Assembly: GCF_026236535.1 (NCBI RefSeq)
Contig: NZ_JAHTMW010000004.1
Location: 62,001 to 126,000 of the forward strand
Length of the DNA: 64,000 bases
Source of the DNA: Streptomyces sp. SKN60
GTDB taxonomy: Bacteria; Actinomycetota; Actinomycetes; Streptomycetales; Streptomycetaceae
Direction: 5' to 3'
The position numbers were made by a program, and so were the translations under genes. Shown here one piece after another: positions 31,075 through 40,595 of the stretch. Positions within the stretch are counted from its first letter, which is position 1; every line of letters begins with the position of its first letter. A model generated the notes under the pieces. It searched no databases and had not been told where the DNA came from. It was given only the letters and a program-made list of their open reading frames with translations.

Positions 31075-32622
31075 TCACCCCGCCGCGAGAACCGTCTCCA
31101 CCGTGTCCGCCTCGGCGGCTCGCTTGTCCGGGCGGTGGCGCAGCACACGGGCGAAGCGGAGGGTGACGCCGGCGGGATAGCGGGTGGAGCGCTGGAGGCC
31201 GTCGAAGGCGATCTCCACGACGAGTTCGGGGCGGACGCGGACGGTGTACCCGTCGTCGGAGACGGCGAGTTCGGTGAGACGCTCGGTCTGCCAGCGGAGC
31301 ATCTCGTCGGTGAGGCCCTTGAACGTCTTGCCCAGCATGACGAAGGTGCCGTCCGCCGCGCGGGCGCCCAGGTGCAGGTTGGACAGGAGCCCGGTGCGGC
31401 GGCCGTGCCCGCGTTCGACGGCGAGGACCACCAGGTCGAGGGTGTGCACCGGCTTCACCTTCAGCCAGGTGCGGCCCCTCCGGCCGGCGACGTACGGGGC
31501 GTCGAGGCCCTTCACCAGAACGCCCTCGTGGCCACGGGCCAGGGTGTCCCGGAAGAAGTCCTCGGCCGCCTCGACGGCGACCGGGTCCGCCGGGTCGGTG
31601 ACCGGCCTCCGGCGCACCCGGAAGTGCTCGGGCAGCAGACGGGCGAGCACGGCGTGCCGTTCGCGCCCCGGGCGGTCGAGCAGCACCGTCCCGTCCGCCG
31701 CGAGCACGTCGAAGAACACGGGCGTCAGCGGCAGCGCGGCCCGCGCCGTGGTCACATCGACCCGGGAGCCGACGCGGGAGGCGATGTCCTGGAACGGCAG
31801 CGGCCGTCCGGTCGCCGGGTCGAGGGCGATCACCTCCCCGTCCAGAACGAGCCGGTCCCCCGCCGCCTCCCGGACCGTGTCGACCACCTCGGGCAGCCGC
31901 CCGGTGATGTCGTCGAGGGAACGGGTGTACACCCGCACCTCGTCGCCGAACCGGTGCACCTGAATGCGGATGCCGTCGAGCTTCTCCTCCACCGCACACG
32001 GGCCGAGCGCCTCGACGGCCTCCGTGACGCTGCCCGCCGTGAGCGCGAGCATCGGCTGCACCGGCCTGCCGACCCGCAGCGTGAACGCCTCCAGTGCGTC
32101 CGGCCCCTCGGCGAGCACGGCGCGCGCGACCGGCGGCAGCGAGCCCTCGAGCATGACCGCCCGCCGCAGGTCCCCGGGCGGCACCTCGGCCGCCCGGGCG
32201 ACGCCTTCGAGCGCGACCGCGTCGAGCGCGCCCTGCCGGACCTCGCCGGACAGCAACCGCAGCAGGAACTCCTGCTCCTCCGTCGTCGCGGCGCCGAACA
32301 GCTCACGGACCAGGCCGAGTCGCCGGGCCTGCGCCCCGGATCCGGAGACCGCTGCCAGCTCGGTCATCGTCGCGTCGGTACGGGCCAGGGTGAGCGCGGG
32401 CCGCCCGGCGGGCGGGACGGCCGGTGGCAGCACGTTCTTGAGCACGCTCCAGCCGACCCCGATCCGCCCCTGGGGGAGGCGGCCGGACAGGTAGGCGATG
32501 ACGAGCGGGCTCTCCTCCGGCTCTGCCTCCGTGAACAGTCCGGCGAGCAGAGCGATCTTCCGGGACCGCGCCGACGTGGCGGCGACCTGCCCGGACACCT
32601 CCGCGACGCGGGCCAGGAGCAT
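31075..32622 (-). CDS. ATP-dependent DNA ligase
   Basis: The 515-residue enzyme has an N-terminal helical DNA-binding domain (1-200). The adenylation domain has motif I EEKLDGIRI with the AMP-linked Lys214, motif III (TPVFFDVLA), motif IV (EGVLVKGLD) and motif V (WLKVKP). The C-terminal OB-fold ends about residue 510. Length and order match the actinobacterial LigB type, a stand-alone repair ligase distinct from NAD-dependent LigA and from LigD. It seals nicks, probably in repair. No Ku or polymerase gene is adjacent. Confidence 0.93.
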   Translation of the reverse strand: MLLARVAEVSGQVAATSARSRKIALLAGLFTEAEPEESPLVIAYLSGRLPQGRIGVGWSVLKNVLPPAVPPAGRPALTLARTDATMTELAAVSGSGAQARRLGLVRELFGAATTEEQEFLLRLLSGEVRQGALDAVALEGVARAAEVPPGDLRRAVMLEGSLPPVARAVLAEGPDALEAFTLRVGRPVQPMLALTAGSVTEAVEALGPCAVEEKLDGIRIQVHRFGDEVRVYTRSLDDITGRLPEVVDTVREAAGDRLVLDGEVIALDPATGRPLPFQDIASRVGSRVDVTTARAALPLTPVFFDVLAADGTVLLDRPGRERHAVLARLLPEHFRVRRRPVTDPADPVAVEAAEDFFRDTLARGHEGVLVKGLDAPYVAGRRGRTWLKVKPVHTLDLVVLAVERGHGRRTGLLSNLHLGARAADGTFVMLGKTFKGLTDEMLRWQTERLTELAVSDDGYTVRVRPELVVEIAFDGLQRSTRYPAGVTLRFARVLRHRPDKRAAEADTVETVLAAG

Positions 32623-32670
32623 GGGCCCATGGTGCCCGCGCGCCCAACACCCCGCACCCCGGCGCCCGCC

Positions 32671-34023
32671 TCACGCCCCGGGCCCGCGCACCGCCTCCTT
32701 CCGCCTGCGCCACCGGTCGAGCAGACTCCGCCGAACCCGTCTGCCGGGCGGCCTCGTGACCGCCGCCGGACGCGGCGGCCACCGGTCGACATGCCGCGCC
32801 CGCGGCACCGGAGCCGGAACGGGCCACGGTGCCGCGTCCCCGACCAGTCCGGCGCCCGGGTCCGGGACCGAAGTCGGAGTCGGAGCCGAAGTCGGGGCCG
32901 AGGCCGAGGCCTGGTCCGGCTCCGTGTCCGGGCCCGGAGGCGGGGCCGGGCTCAGGGCCGGCGGCAGGACCACGTCCCGGGCCGGGCCCCGGAGGGGGAG
33001 CGGGCTCGGGACGGCCGGATCCGGGCCCGAGCACGAGTCCGGGGCCGGGTCCAAGCCCGGGGCCGGATCCGAGCCCGGATCCGAGCCCGGGGCCGGGGCC
33101 AGGCGCAGGGAAGGAGGCGGGGCCTGGACGGGCGGCCAGGCGCCCGGACGCGGGGCCTCGCGGTCCGCGCGGGCCTCGTCCAGGGCGAGCGCGAGGCTCA
33201 TCCGGTGCCAGAGGATCTCGTCGGGGTCGTCGGCGACCATCAGCCGGTCGGCGATCTCCCGGGGCGTCGGCGCGTTCGGCCGCCAGCTCGGCGGCGCGGG
33301 CCGCAGCCGCTCCAGATGGGCCCGTTCATAGGGGTCGTCGACGACCTCGGCCACATGCGACGGGTCGAGGAGCGAGGCGATCGCGGCCGCGCGCACCCAC
33401 GGGTCGTCGCTCGCCCGCAGCAGCACGCCGAGGCGCCGGGCGCGCCAGTTCCGGGGCCGCCAGTCGAGGTGGTCGGTGGCCGCCTGGGCGCGGACGTCCA
33501 GGGGCAGCCGGCCGGCCAGGAGCCGAGGGTGGTTGAGCGCGAACTCGGCGAGTTCGGCGGCCGGGTAGAGCCAGACGACGGCCCGGTAGCGGTTGATGTA
33601 GAAGCGGACGGGGCTGAAGTGGCCCGTGCGCGCGAGGCGGGCGAAGCGATCGCGGGTGACCGAGAGGAGTTCGGCACCCTCTCCCGTACCGACGGCTCGG
33701 ACCCGCTCACGCAGTCCGTCGGGGAAGTCCGGGGCGGCCCGGAGCCGTTCGATCTCGTCGCGGGGCACGCGGCGGCGGGCTCTCTCCCCCGGGGCGGCGT
33801 CCGGGGCGCCGGGCGCCGGGCCCGGCACCGTACGGACGATTCCGAGGTCGACGGCGAGCCGGAACTCGTCGCGCCTCAGCTCCAGTTCCTCGGCGGCGCG
33901 CCCCGGGGCGACGGCGCCCGCAGGCGCCGCGCCCCTCGCCTCCCGCCGCGCCACACCTGTCGCTTCTGTCGTCTCCGTCGACTCCGTCCGCTCCGTGGTC
34001 TCTGTCGTCTCGTGCGTGGTCAT
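32671..34023 (-). CDS. DUF6397-like protein with repetitive Pro-rich tail
   Basis: The 450-residue product starts at the ATG at 34023. The first 25 residues are a Thr/Glu repeat. The central part (residues about 40-290) reads LRRDEFRLAVDLGIVRT, FARLARTGHFSPVRFYINRYRAVVWLYPAAELAEFA and LLRASDDPWVRAAAIASLLDP, the pattern of the Streptomyces-restricted DUF6397 family and similar to helix-turn-helix regulators. The last 150 residues are Pro/Asp/Ala/Ser repeats and disordered. Function is unknown; the layout suggests DNA or protein binding. Confidence 0.65.
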   Translation of the reverse strand: MTTHETTETTERTESTETTEATGVARREARGAAPAGAVAPGRAAEELELRRDEFRLAVDLGIVRTVPGPAPGAPDAAPGERARRRVPRDEIERLRAAPDFPDGLRERVRAVGTGEGAELLSVTRDRFARLARTGHFSPVRFYINRYRAVVWLYPAAELAEFALNHPRLLAGRLPLDVRAQAATDHLDWRPRNWRARRLGVLLRASDDPWVRAAAIASLLDPSHVAEVVDDPYERAHLERLRPAPPSWRPNAPTPREIADRLMVADDPDEILWHRMSLALALDEARADREAPRPGAWPPVQAPPPSLRLAPAPGSDPGSDPAPGLDPAPDSCSGPDPAVPSPLPLRGPARDVVLPPALSPAPPPGPDTEPDQASASAPTSAPTPTSVPDPGAGLVGDAAPWPVPAPVPRARHVDRWPPRPAAVTRPPGRRVRRSLLDRWRRRKEAVRGPGA

Positions 34024-34144
34024 ACGAGCGGCCCTCCCCCGTGTGTCGTGTCGCGCCCTGCGAACACTTTCGGTGATGACCGTAACGCACAGTGACGACA
34101 GTTCGCCTGCCCTGTGGATAACTTTCGGGACGGACCGTCCGGGG

Positions 34145-34552
34145 CTAGGACTCGTCCGCGCCGCCCGGCTGCCGGGCCGCCACGCCCAGGTGCTCACCGA
34201 CCCGGTTCACCAGCAGCGTCATCTCGTAGGCGACCTGGCCGATGTCGGCCTCCGCCGCGCTCAGGACACAGAGACAGCTGCCCTCGCCCGCCGCCGTCAC
34301 GAAAAGCACGGCCTCGTCGAACTCGACCATGGTCTGCCGTGGCCGGCCGGCCTTGAAGTGGCGGCCCGAGCCGCGCGCCAGGCTGTGCAGGCCCGAGGAG
34401 ACGGCGGCCAGATGCTCGGCGTCCTCACGCTCGAGTCCACTGCTCGCGCCTGTCACCAGGCCGTCGTTCGACAGTACGAGGGCGTGCCGTATCGAGCCGA
34501 CCCGTCGGGTCAGGTCGTCCAGAAGCCAGTCGAGTCCTCTGTCCAGCGCCAT
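34145..34552 (-). CDS. Additional roadblock/LC7 protein next to the conservon
   Basis: The 135-residue product has the roadblock/LC7 fold: LDWLLDDLTRRVGSIRHALVLSNDGLVTGASSGL, EDAEHLAAVSSGLHSLARGSGRHF and VLFVTAAGEGSCLCVLSAAEADIG. It is a close paralogue of the conservon roadblock at 35943-36377. It lies 230 bp beyond the conservon GTPase on the same strand, so it probably has its own promoter. Roadblock proteins bind small GTPases as GAP-like partners or scaffolds; this one could compete with or replace the canonical subunit. Confidence 0.9.
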   Translation of the reverse strand: MALDRGLDWLLDDLTRRVGSIRHALVLSNDGLVTGASSGLEREDAEHLAAVSSGLHSLARGSGRHFKAGRPRQTMVEFDEAVLFVTAAGEGSCLCVLSAAEADIGQVAYEMTLLVNRVGEHLGVAARQPGGADES

Positions 34553-34782
34553 GCGTGGTCCTCCCCCATGTGTGGTGCGTCCCCGTCGCCCCGTGGTTCC
34601 CCGTGGTGCCCGCGGCCCGGGGGTCGCGTGTCCGCGGCCGGTCACGCGGGTACCGGCCGACCGTATTCCGTTCCGGTCAGCCTTACGCACTGTCGTGAGC
34701 AGGGCAAGCATCCGTGGCCATTCGCGTGCCGCCCGGCGGCCGCCGCAGACCACAACAGGCCACCGGGCCCCGCCCAACCCGC

Positions 34783-35460
34783 CTAGCCCACCGGGCGGGA
34801 CGAGCCCGTCGCGTCCGTCGCGTCCGCCGCATCCGCCGCATCCGCCCTGCCCACCGAGTCGAGCAGCCGGGCGGTGTGCATGCGGCCCGCGTACTCCACG
34901 AGGCGGATCAGCACCTCCTTGCCCGAGTCCCGGTCACGGGCGTCGCACAGCACCACCGGGGTGCCCCGGTCCAGGTCCAGGGCGCGTGAGACGTCGTGCG
35001 CGCCGTACGTACGCGCCCCCGCGAAGCAGTTGACGGCGACGACGAAGGGAACGCCGCGGTGCTCGAAGTAGTCCACGGCGGGGAAGCAGTCCTCCAGGCG
35101 GCGGGTGTCGGCGAGGACGACGGCGCCGAGCGCGCCCTGCGACAGGTCGTCCCAGAGGAACCAGAAGCGGTCCTGGCCGGGTGTCCCGAAGAGATAGAGC
35201 GAGAGCCCGGCGCGGATGGTGATGCGGCCGAAGTCCATGGCCACGGTCGTGGTGCTCTTCTGGTCGACCCCTCCCGTGTCGTCCACGCCCTCCCCCACCC
35301 GGCTGAGGCGTTCCTCGGTGCGCAGCGGGCGGATCTCGCTGACCGCGCCGACGAGGGTGGTCTTGCCGACGCCGAAGCCGCCGGCGACCAGGATCTTCAG
35401 GGCGAGGGCGGTGGTGTCCGGGCCGCCCGCCCGGGTGCTCTCAAAGCGCTCGTAGGCCAT
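34783..35460 (-). CDS. Conservon GTP-binding protein (CvnD-like)
   Basis: The 225-residue Ras-like GTPase has P-loop GGFGVGKTT near residues 28-36, switch region STTTVAMDFGRI, DxxG-equivalent FGTPGQDRFWF and NKxD-equivalent VAVNCF near 143. The absence of Asp/Lys in NKxD (NCF) is a normal feature of CvnD proteins. It overlaps the preceding DUF742 gene by 20 bp. Together with the kinase-like, roadblock and DUF742 proteins it forms a membrane-associated signalling complex resembling eukaryotic G-protein modules. Confidence 0.92.
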   Translation of the reverse strand: MAYERFESTRAGGPDTTALALKILVAGGFGVGKTTLVGAVSEIRPLRTEERLSRVGEGVDDTGGVDQKSTTTVAMDFGRITIRAGLSLYLFGTPGQDRFWFLWDDLSQGALGAVVLADTRRLEDCFPAVDYFEHRGVPFVVAVNCFAGARTYGAHDVSRALDLDRGTPVVLCDARDRDSGKEVLIRLVEYAGRMHTARLLDSVGRADAADAADATDATGSSRPVG

Positions 35461-35857
35461 CGATGACTTCCCTCAGGATCCGTTCGTCGGGCAGCTGTGC
35501 GGGCGGGACGGGTCTGCTGACCTTCACGAAGCCCGCTTCGAGGAGGTCGCCCAGGAGGACCCGGACCACCCCTACGGGGAGGTCGGCGTCGGCGGCGAGT
35601 TCGGCCACGGACTGGGTCTCGGCCCGGCACTGGGCGAGCAGGGCGCGGTGTTCGGGGCCGAGCAGGGCCTCTTCGGCCCCGTCCGGCGGGTCGTCGTCGA
35701 CGACGACCAGGGCGATGAGGTCGAACCGTACGTTGCTCGGTCCGGGCTTGGTCCGGCCGCCGGTCATGGCGTACGGCCGGACCAGCGGTCCGGCGTCGGC
35801 GTCGTACCACTGACTGCCCGGCAGGGGCGGTCCGCCGCCGGCGCTGTCCTTGTTCAT
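35441..35857 (-). CDS. DUF742 protein of the conservon (CvnC-like)
   Basis: The 138-residue product has the DUF742 pattern: LVRPYAMTGGRT, ALLAQCRAETQSVAELAADADLPVGVVRVLLGDLLEAGFVKV and the tail ERILREVIDGLRAL. The central segment is a winged-helix-like fold, suggesting DNA or protein binding. It is translated just before the GTPase (20-bp overlap) and 85 bp after the roadblock gene. Confidence 0.92.
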   Translation of the reverse strand: MNKDSAGGGPPLPGSQWYDADAGPLVRPYAMTGGRTKPGPSNVRFDLIALVVVDDDPPDGAEEALLGPEHRALLAQCRAETQSVAELAADADLPVGVVRVLLGDLLEAGFVKVSRPVPPAQLPDERILREVIDGLRAL

Positions 35858-35942
35858 GGGGTCTCCGTGGTCCGGGGGTCCGGCGCGCCATGGGGCACGC
35901 GCGCGTTGGGCACGGGCGCGCGGTGTGCGGGGCCCGGGGCGG

Positions 35943-36377
35943 TCAGCCCGCGGCCGGCGGAGTGACCGTGAGCCGGGGCGGGGTGTAGAGGTGCTCGCCG
36001 ACGCGTTTGACCAGGCGGGCCATCTCGTAGGCGATGAGGCCGATGTCGGCGTGGATCCCGCTGAGGACGGCGAGGCAGGAGCCGTCCCCGGCGGCGGCGA
36101 CGAAGAGGAAGCCGTCGTCCATCTCGACCATGGTCTGGCGCACGCCGCCGGTGTGGAACTGCCGTCCGGCGCCCTTGGCGAGGCTGTGGAAGCCGGACGC
36201 GATGGCGGCCAGGTGCTCGGCGTCCTCGCGGCTGAGTCCGCTGGAGGCGCCGACGGCGAGGCCGTCGCTGGAGAGGACCACGGTGTGGCGGACCTCGCGG
36301 ACACGGGTGACCAGGTCGTCCAGGAGCCAGTCCAGTTCGCCGGAGCGGTGGTGGGAAATCCTCTCGTGGTCGATCAT
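35943..36377 (-). CDS. Conservon roadblock/LC7 protein (CvnB-like)
   Basis: The 144-residue roadblock protein reads LDWLLDDLVTRVREVRHTVVLSSDGLAVGASSGLSREDAEHLAAIASGFHSLAKGAGRQF, then FLFVAAAGDGSCLAVLSGIHADIGLIAYEMARLV. The start overlaps the kinase gene by four bases (ATGA), linking their translation. It is the presumed GTPase partner in the complex and is strongly similar to the extra copy at 34145-34552. Confidence 0.93.
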   Translation of the reverse strand: MIDHERISHHRSGELDWLLDDLVTRVREVRHTVVLSSDGLAVGASSGLSREDAEHLAAIASGFHSLAKGAGRQFHTGGVRQTMVEMDDGFLFVAAAGDGSCLAVLSGIHADIGLIAYEMARLVKRVGEHLYTPPRLTVTPPAAG

Positions 36378-39319
36378 TCGTCGTCTCCTTCGCTGCCGGG
36401 TTCGCTGGATGCGGGGCGCTCGCCTGGGGCGTGGCCCCGGCTGTGGACCTGGCCCTGGCCCTGCCCCTGGGCGGGATCGGTTTCCGGGCCGGGACTCGGT
36501 CCGTGGCCTGCGCTGGTGCCGTGGCCTGCGCCGGTGCCGTGGCCTGCGCTGGTGCCGTCGCCTGTGCTCATGGCGTGGCCAGGGCCGAGCGGGCGTCGGA
36601 CCGGGGGTACGGCGGCGCCGGGGGCGGGGCCGCCGCCCCTGCGCCAGCCGTCGCGGTACGCGGACATGCGGTCGCGGACCTGTTCCGGTGTCCGCTCGTC
36701 GGCGCCGCTGCCCGCACCGGCGGCGCCACCGGCACCGCCCGGAGCGGTCCCGGGACCGGCGGGCGCCGCGGGCGGTGCCTCACGAAGCTGCGGTACGAGG
36801 CTGGCCTGCCGTACGCGCCGGGGCAGGTCGGCGCCCGGGTCCTCGCCCGGCCCTCCGGACGCGGACACAGTGCCCGTGGTGGGGGGCCCGGCCGGGAGCT
36901 GGGGGCGCGGCGGTACGGACGGGGACGGCGTACGGGACGGGGCCGGGGCGAGGTTCCGGCCGCGGTGGTGCAGGGCGGTGACGGCGGCCGGGGGCCGCTC
37001 CGGCTCGGCGCTCGCGGCGGGCGCCTGCGGCGCGCGGGGCCCCGGCACGGACGGCGCCGCCGCCGGCGCGAAGGCCGGAGCCGGGACCGTGGGCGGCGCG
37101 GGAGTGGTGAACTCCTCCTCCGGCGCCGTGTTCTGGAGCAGGTCGGTGGGGAGCAGGACGACGGCGGTGGTGCCGCCGTACGGAGAGGTGCGGAGGTGGA
37201 CCTTGACGGCGTGCCGGGAGGCGAGGCGGCTGACCACGAACAGGCCGAGCCGGTCGCTGTCGAAGAGGTCGAGCGCCTCGGACCGATCGATCCGGGCGTT
37301 GGCCTCGGCGAGGGATTCCCGGCCCATGCCGAGGCCGCGGTCCTCGATCTCCAGGGCATAGCCGTTGCCGACGGGTTCGCCGCTGATCCGCACCTTGGTG
37401 TGGGGCGGGGAGAACTGGGCGGCGTTCTCGATGAGTTCGGCGAGCAGGTGGGTGAGGTCGGCGACGGCGCCGCCGACGACGGCGGTCTCGGGGAGTCTGC
37501 GCATCTCCACGCGCGCGTAGTCCTCGATTTCGGAGACGGCGGCGCGTACGACGTTGGTGAGGGGTACGGGCAGGCGCCAGGCGCGGCCGGGGGCGGCGCC
37601 GGAGAGGATGATCAGGCTCTCGGCGTGGCGGCGCATGCGGGTGGTGAGGTGGTCGAGCTTGAAGAGGTCGCCGAGTTCGTTCGGGTCGTCGGCCCGCCGT
37701 TCCATGCTGTCGAGCAGGTTGAGCTGGCGATGCACCAGGACCTGGCTGCGCCGGGCGAGGTTGACGAAGACCCCGGAGATGCCGCTGGCGAGTTCGGCGC
37801 GTTCGACGGCGGCGGAGAGGGCCGCGCGGTGGACGGTGGTGAGGGCCTCGCCGACCTGGCCGATCTCGTCCTGCGGGGCGGGCCCTGGCGGGGCCTCGGC
37901 CCGGACGTCGATCTCCTCTCCGGCCCGCAGCCGGCGCATGGCGGCGGGAAGTTTGCGGCGGGCGATCTCCAGAGCGCCGTTGCGGAGGCTGATGAGCTCC
38001 ACGACGAGGCCGCGGCCGATGCGTACGGAGATGACGAGGGAGGCGGCGACGGCGGCGAGGCCGAGGAGTACGGCGGCACCGCCGGCGCTGAACGCGCCGC
38101 CGGCGAGCGGATCGTGGCGGGCGGCCGCGTCCGTGTGCGCGGCCCGCTCGATGCCGGCGGTGCCCTCGCGGACGAAGGCGTGGACCGTGTCCCACTCCCC
38201 CGAGGTGACGGCCTGGGCGGCGCGCCGCCCGGGTACGGCGGCGCGGACCCGGTCCTCGGCGGCCAGGAGCCGGCGGTAGTCCGGCTGGGCGGTGAGGTTG
38301 CGCCAGGCGGCGCGCTGGGCCGGGGGCAGGTCGGCGGTGGCGGACTCGGTCAGGGCGCGGCGGGCCTCGACGGCGCCGCCGAAGGCGCGCAGCCGGTCGG
38401 CGTCCAGCGACCCGGTGAGGTGAGCGGCGCCGAGGAGGGTGTCCTCCCGGGCCAGCTGTTCGCCGGCGCGGGCGAGTTCGAGCAGGACCCGGGCCTCGGC
38501 GCCGGCGTCGGTGCCGTCGGCCACGGCGAGGGCTCCGCCGATGCCGAGGCCGGTGGTGATGGCCGCCGTGTACGCGTCGTAGAGGCGGCCGGCGTCGGCG
38601 CGGCCCTCGGCGGCCTCGGTGCGGAGTGCGCTGAGCGCCTCGGCCTGGCCGACGAAGGAGGCGACGCGGGTCGCGACGTCGCCGGGGAGGCTGCCGCTGT
38701 CGCCGACGGTGTGCCGCTCGTCGAGGCGGAGGCGGGCGACGGCGGCGGCGCTGGCCCGGGCGCGGTTGTCGAGTTCGGCGGCACGGGTGGCGCCGGGGGC
38801 GGCCGCCTGACGTACGGCGGCGCGTCGCTCGTCCTGGAGGGCGGTGACCGCGACGGTGACCGGCCCTCGGACCTCGGTGTCCACGGACTGGAGGTGACGG
38901 AGGCGGGCGATGTCCTGCGCGGTGGAGACGGTGGCGAAGCCCCACAGGGCGAGCAGCGAGACGACCGGCACCATGAGCAGCGACACGATCTTCGCGCGGA
39001 CGGTACGGGGACGGATACCTCGGCCCCTGCGGCGCGGCGCGGTCGGGGCGGGGGCCGGGGCGGAGGCCGGTGTCGGGGTCGGTGCGACTGCCCCGGTGGC
39101 CCCCGTGGGGGGAGCGGGTGCGGGTACGGGCAGGGGGGCGGTCGCTGCGACCGCCTGGCCGGCGGGGCCGGGGGCGGCCGGGCCTGCGGAGGCGGGGGCC
39201 GCGGGTCCGCCGGGGGCCGTCTCGTCGGCGGGCGGCCCGGCGTGCGCGCGGCGCCCGCGGGCCGCCGTGGGCGGCTGGGCGGGGGCCCCGGGGGCCGGGG
39301 TCCTGCGGGGAGTTCGCAT
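36374..39319 (-). CDS. Conservon sensor histidine kinase-like protein (CvnA-like)
   Basis: This 981-residue protein has a Pro/Ala-rich N-terminus of about 100 residues, a membrane helix (about 110-131) and an extracellular nitrate/nitrite-sensing-like (NIT) domain to about 400. A second membrane helix (VLLGLAAVAASLVISV) and a HAMP-like segment follow. The ATPase domain shows N-box HLLAELIENAAQFSPPHTKVRI, G1 IEDRGLGMGRE and later GLFVVSRLASRHAVKVHL. No clear phosphoacceptor His H-box is seen, as in other conservon sensors. The last 230 residues are Pro/Ala/Gly-rich. The stop overlaps the start of the roadblock gene. Confidence 0.9.
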   Translation of the reverse strand: MRTPRRTPAPGAPAQPPTAARGRRAHAGPPADETAPGGPAAPASAGPAAPGPAGQAVAATAPLPVPAPAPPTGATGAVAPTPTPASAPAPAPTAPRRRGRGIRPRTVRAKIVSLLMVPVVSLLALWGFATVSTAQDIARLRHLQSVDTEVRGPVTVAVTALQDERRAAVRQAAAPGATRAAELDNRARASAAAVARLRLDERHTVGDSGSLPGDVATRVASFVGQAEALSALRTEAAEGRADAGRLYDAYTAAITTGLGIGGALAVADGTDAGAEARVLLELARAGEQLAREDTLLGAAHLTGSLDADRLRAFGGAVEARRALTESATADLPPAQRAAWRNLTAQPDYRRLLAAEDRVRAAVPGRRAAQAVTSGEWDTVHAFVREGTAGIERAAHTDAAARHDPLAGGAFSAGGAAVLLGLAAVAASLVISVRIGRGLVVELISLRNGALEIARRKLPAAMRRLRAGEEIDVRAEAPPGPAPQDEIGQVGEALTTVHRAALSAAVERAELASGISGVFVNLARRSQVLVHRQLNLLDSMERRADDPNELGDLFKLDHLTTRMRRHAESLIILSGAAPGRAWRLPVPLTNVVRAAVSEIEDYARVEMRRLPETAVVGGAVADLTHLLAELIENAAQFSPPHTKVRISGEPVGNGYALEIEDRGLGMGRESLAEANARIDRSEALDLFDSDRLGLFVVSRLASRHAVKVHLRTSPYGGTTAVVLLPTDLLQNTAPEEEFTTPAPPTVPAPAFAPAAAPSVPGPRAPQAPAASAEPERPPAAVTALHHRGRNLAPAPSRTPSPSVPPRPQLPAGPPTTGTVSASGGPGEDPGADLPRRVRQASLVPQLREAPPAAPAGPGTAPGGAGGAAGAGSGADERTPEQVRDRMSAYRDGWRRGGGPAPGAAVPPVRRPLGPGHAMSTGDGTSAGHGTGAGHGTSAGHGPSPGPETDPAQGQGQGQVHSRGHAPGERPASSEPGSEGDDE

Positions 39320-39487
39320 GGCCTCCTCGTTCCTTCGTTCACGGCCCCGGTGGGGCGGCGGGACCGCTGGTGCTGGGGATCGGGCGGGCTGGCAGGGATG
39401 ACTGGGTTGTGGGACGGGCCGTGGGGACGGGCGGCCCGTCGGGTGCGGCAGCGGGAGCGGAGTGCCGGACGCCGTGGGGAGGCGGTG

Positions 39488-40399
39488 TCAGTGCGCCCTG
39501 GCATCGTGGGGATCGGTCGGGCTGTGCACAGGCCCCGACGGATGGGCGTAGGCCGGGCTGGGGGCGGTCGGGCGGGGCGACGGGGTGTCCGGATCCGGGC
39601 GGAAGCCCGGGGGTGCGACGTCCACGGCGCGTTCGTCGGGTTCGGTCAGGCGCTCGGCGGAGGCGTAGGCGGCGTGTTCGCCCGCCGTCGGGGAGAGGGC
39701 GACGAAGGCGGAGGTGATGAAGAGGTAGGAGCCGAGGCCCACGGCGAGCGGGAAGATGAACTGCATGACGGAAGCGCCGGGAAGGGGTGCGGCGGAGGGG
39801 GTGACGGTGACGTCGACGGCGAACATACCGGTGTAGTGCATGCTGCTGACGGCGGCGCCCATGACGAGGGAGGCGAGGGCCACGGCCGCCGGGGCGTGGA
39901 TGTTGAGGGCGGCCCAGAGGGCGGCGGTGGCGGCGACCACGGCGATGACGACGGAGAGGGCGACGAGCAGCGGGTCGTAGCGCACCTGGCCGTGCAGATT
40001 GAGGGCGGCCATGCCCATGTAGTGCATGCTCGCGACGCCGACGCCCGTGGTCAGTCCGCCGATCAGGAGCGATCGGATCCGGTCGCGGCCGTACCCGACG
40101 GCGAAGACCCCGACGCCCGTGACGCCCATGGCGATGAGCAGGCTGAGCAGGGTGAGGGGGACGTCGTAGCGGATGTCGGTTCCGGTGACGCCGAAGCCGA
40201 GCATCGCGACGAAGTGCATCGTCCAGATGCCGGTGCCGATCGCGGAGGCGGCGGTGAGCAGCCAGTTGCGGCGCGAGCGGCCGGTCGTGTCGAGGGCGCG
40301 TACGGTGCAGCGCAGTCCGAGGGCGGCGCCGGTGCAGGCCATCGCGTACGACAGCACAGGTGTCAGCCAGCCGTAGGTGGCGTGGTCCAGGTGTCCCAT
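39488..40399 (-). CDS. MHYT-domain membrane sensor
   Basis: The 303-residue product has seven predicted helices and three MHYT motifs: GIWTMHFVAMLGF, GVASMHYMGMAAL and VSSMHYTGMFAV. In this family the Met/His/Tyr residues are thought to bind copper and sense O2, CO or NO. There is no attached GGDEF, EAL or kinase domain; the C-terminus is a Pro/Asp-rich tail of about 60 residues. It lies 168 bp upstream of the conservon kinase on the same strand and might feed into it. Confidence 0.9.
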   Translation of the reverse strand: MGHLDHATYGWLTPVLSYAMACTGAALGLRCTVRALDTTGRSRRNWLLTAASAIGTGIWTMHFVAMLGFGVTGTDIRYDVPLTLLSLLIAMGVTGVGVFAVGYGRDRIRSLLIGGLTTGVGVASMHYMGMAALNLHGQVRYDPLLVALSVVIAVVAATAALWAALNIHAPAAVALASLVMGAAVSSMHYTGMFAVDVTVTPSAAPLPGASVMQFIFPLAVGLGSYLFITSAFVALSPTAGEHAAYASAERLTEPDERAVDVAPPGFRPDPDTPSPRPTAPSPAYAHPSGPVHSPTDPHDARAH

Positions 40400-40595
40400 G
40401 GCTCCGGGACGCTAGTGCGCATCCGGGGGCGCACCGGGGGCGCATTTCGAAAGCTGATGGAATATGACACAGAGATGTTCCCGAACGATCGCCGCGACCT
40501 CGAACATGCGCGCAGTTCGTTCACTCGCCCGGGCGATATCGGAGGCGCTCCATACGAGGAACTCACCCCTGTGGGTGACCCACACCTGAGGGATC

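Noticed and set aside
28963..34095. A 1710-codon open frame on the plus strand
   Set aside because: It is antisense to the deacetylase, ligase and DUF6397 genes, has Arg/Gly/Ala-rich composition and no domain. Such frames are normal shadows in DNA of this G+C content.
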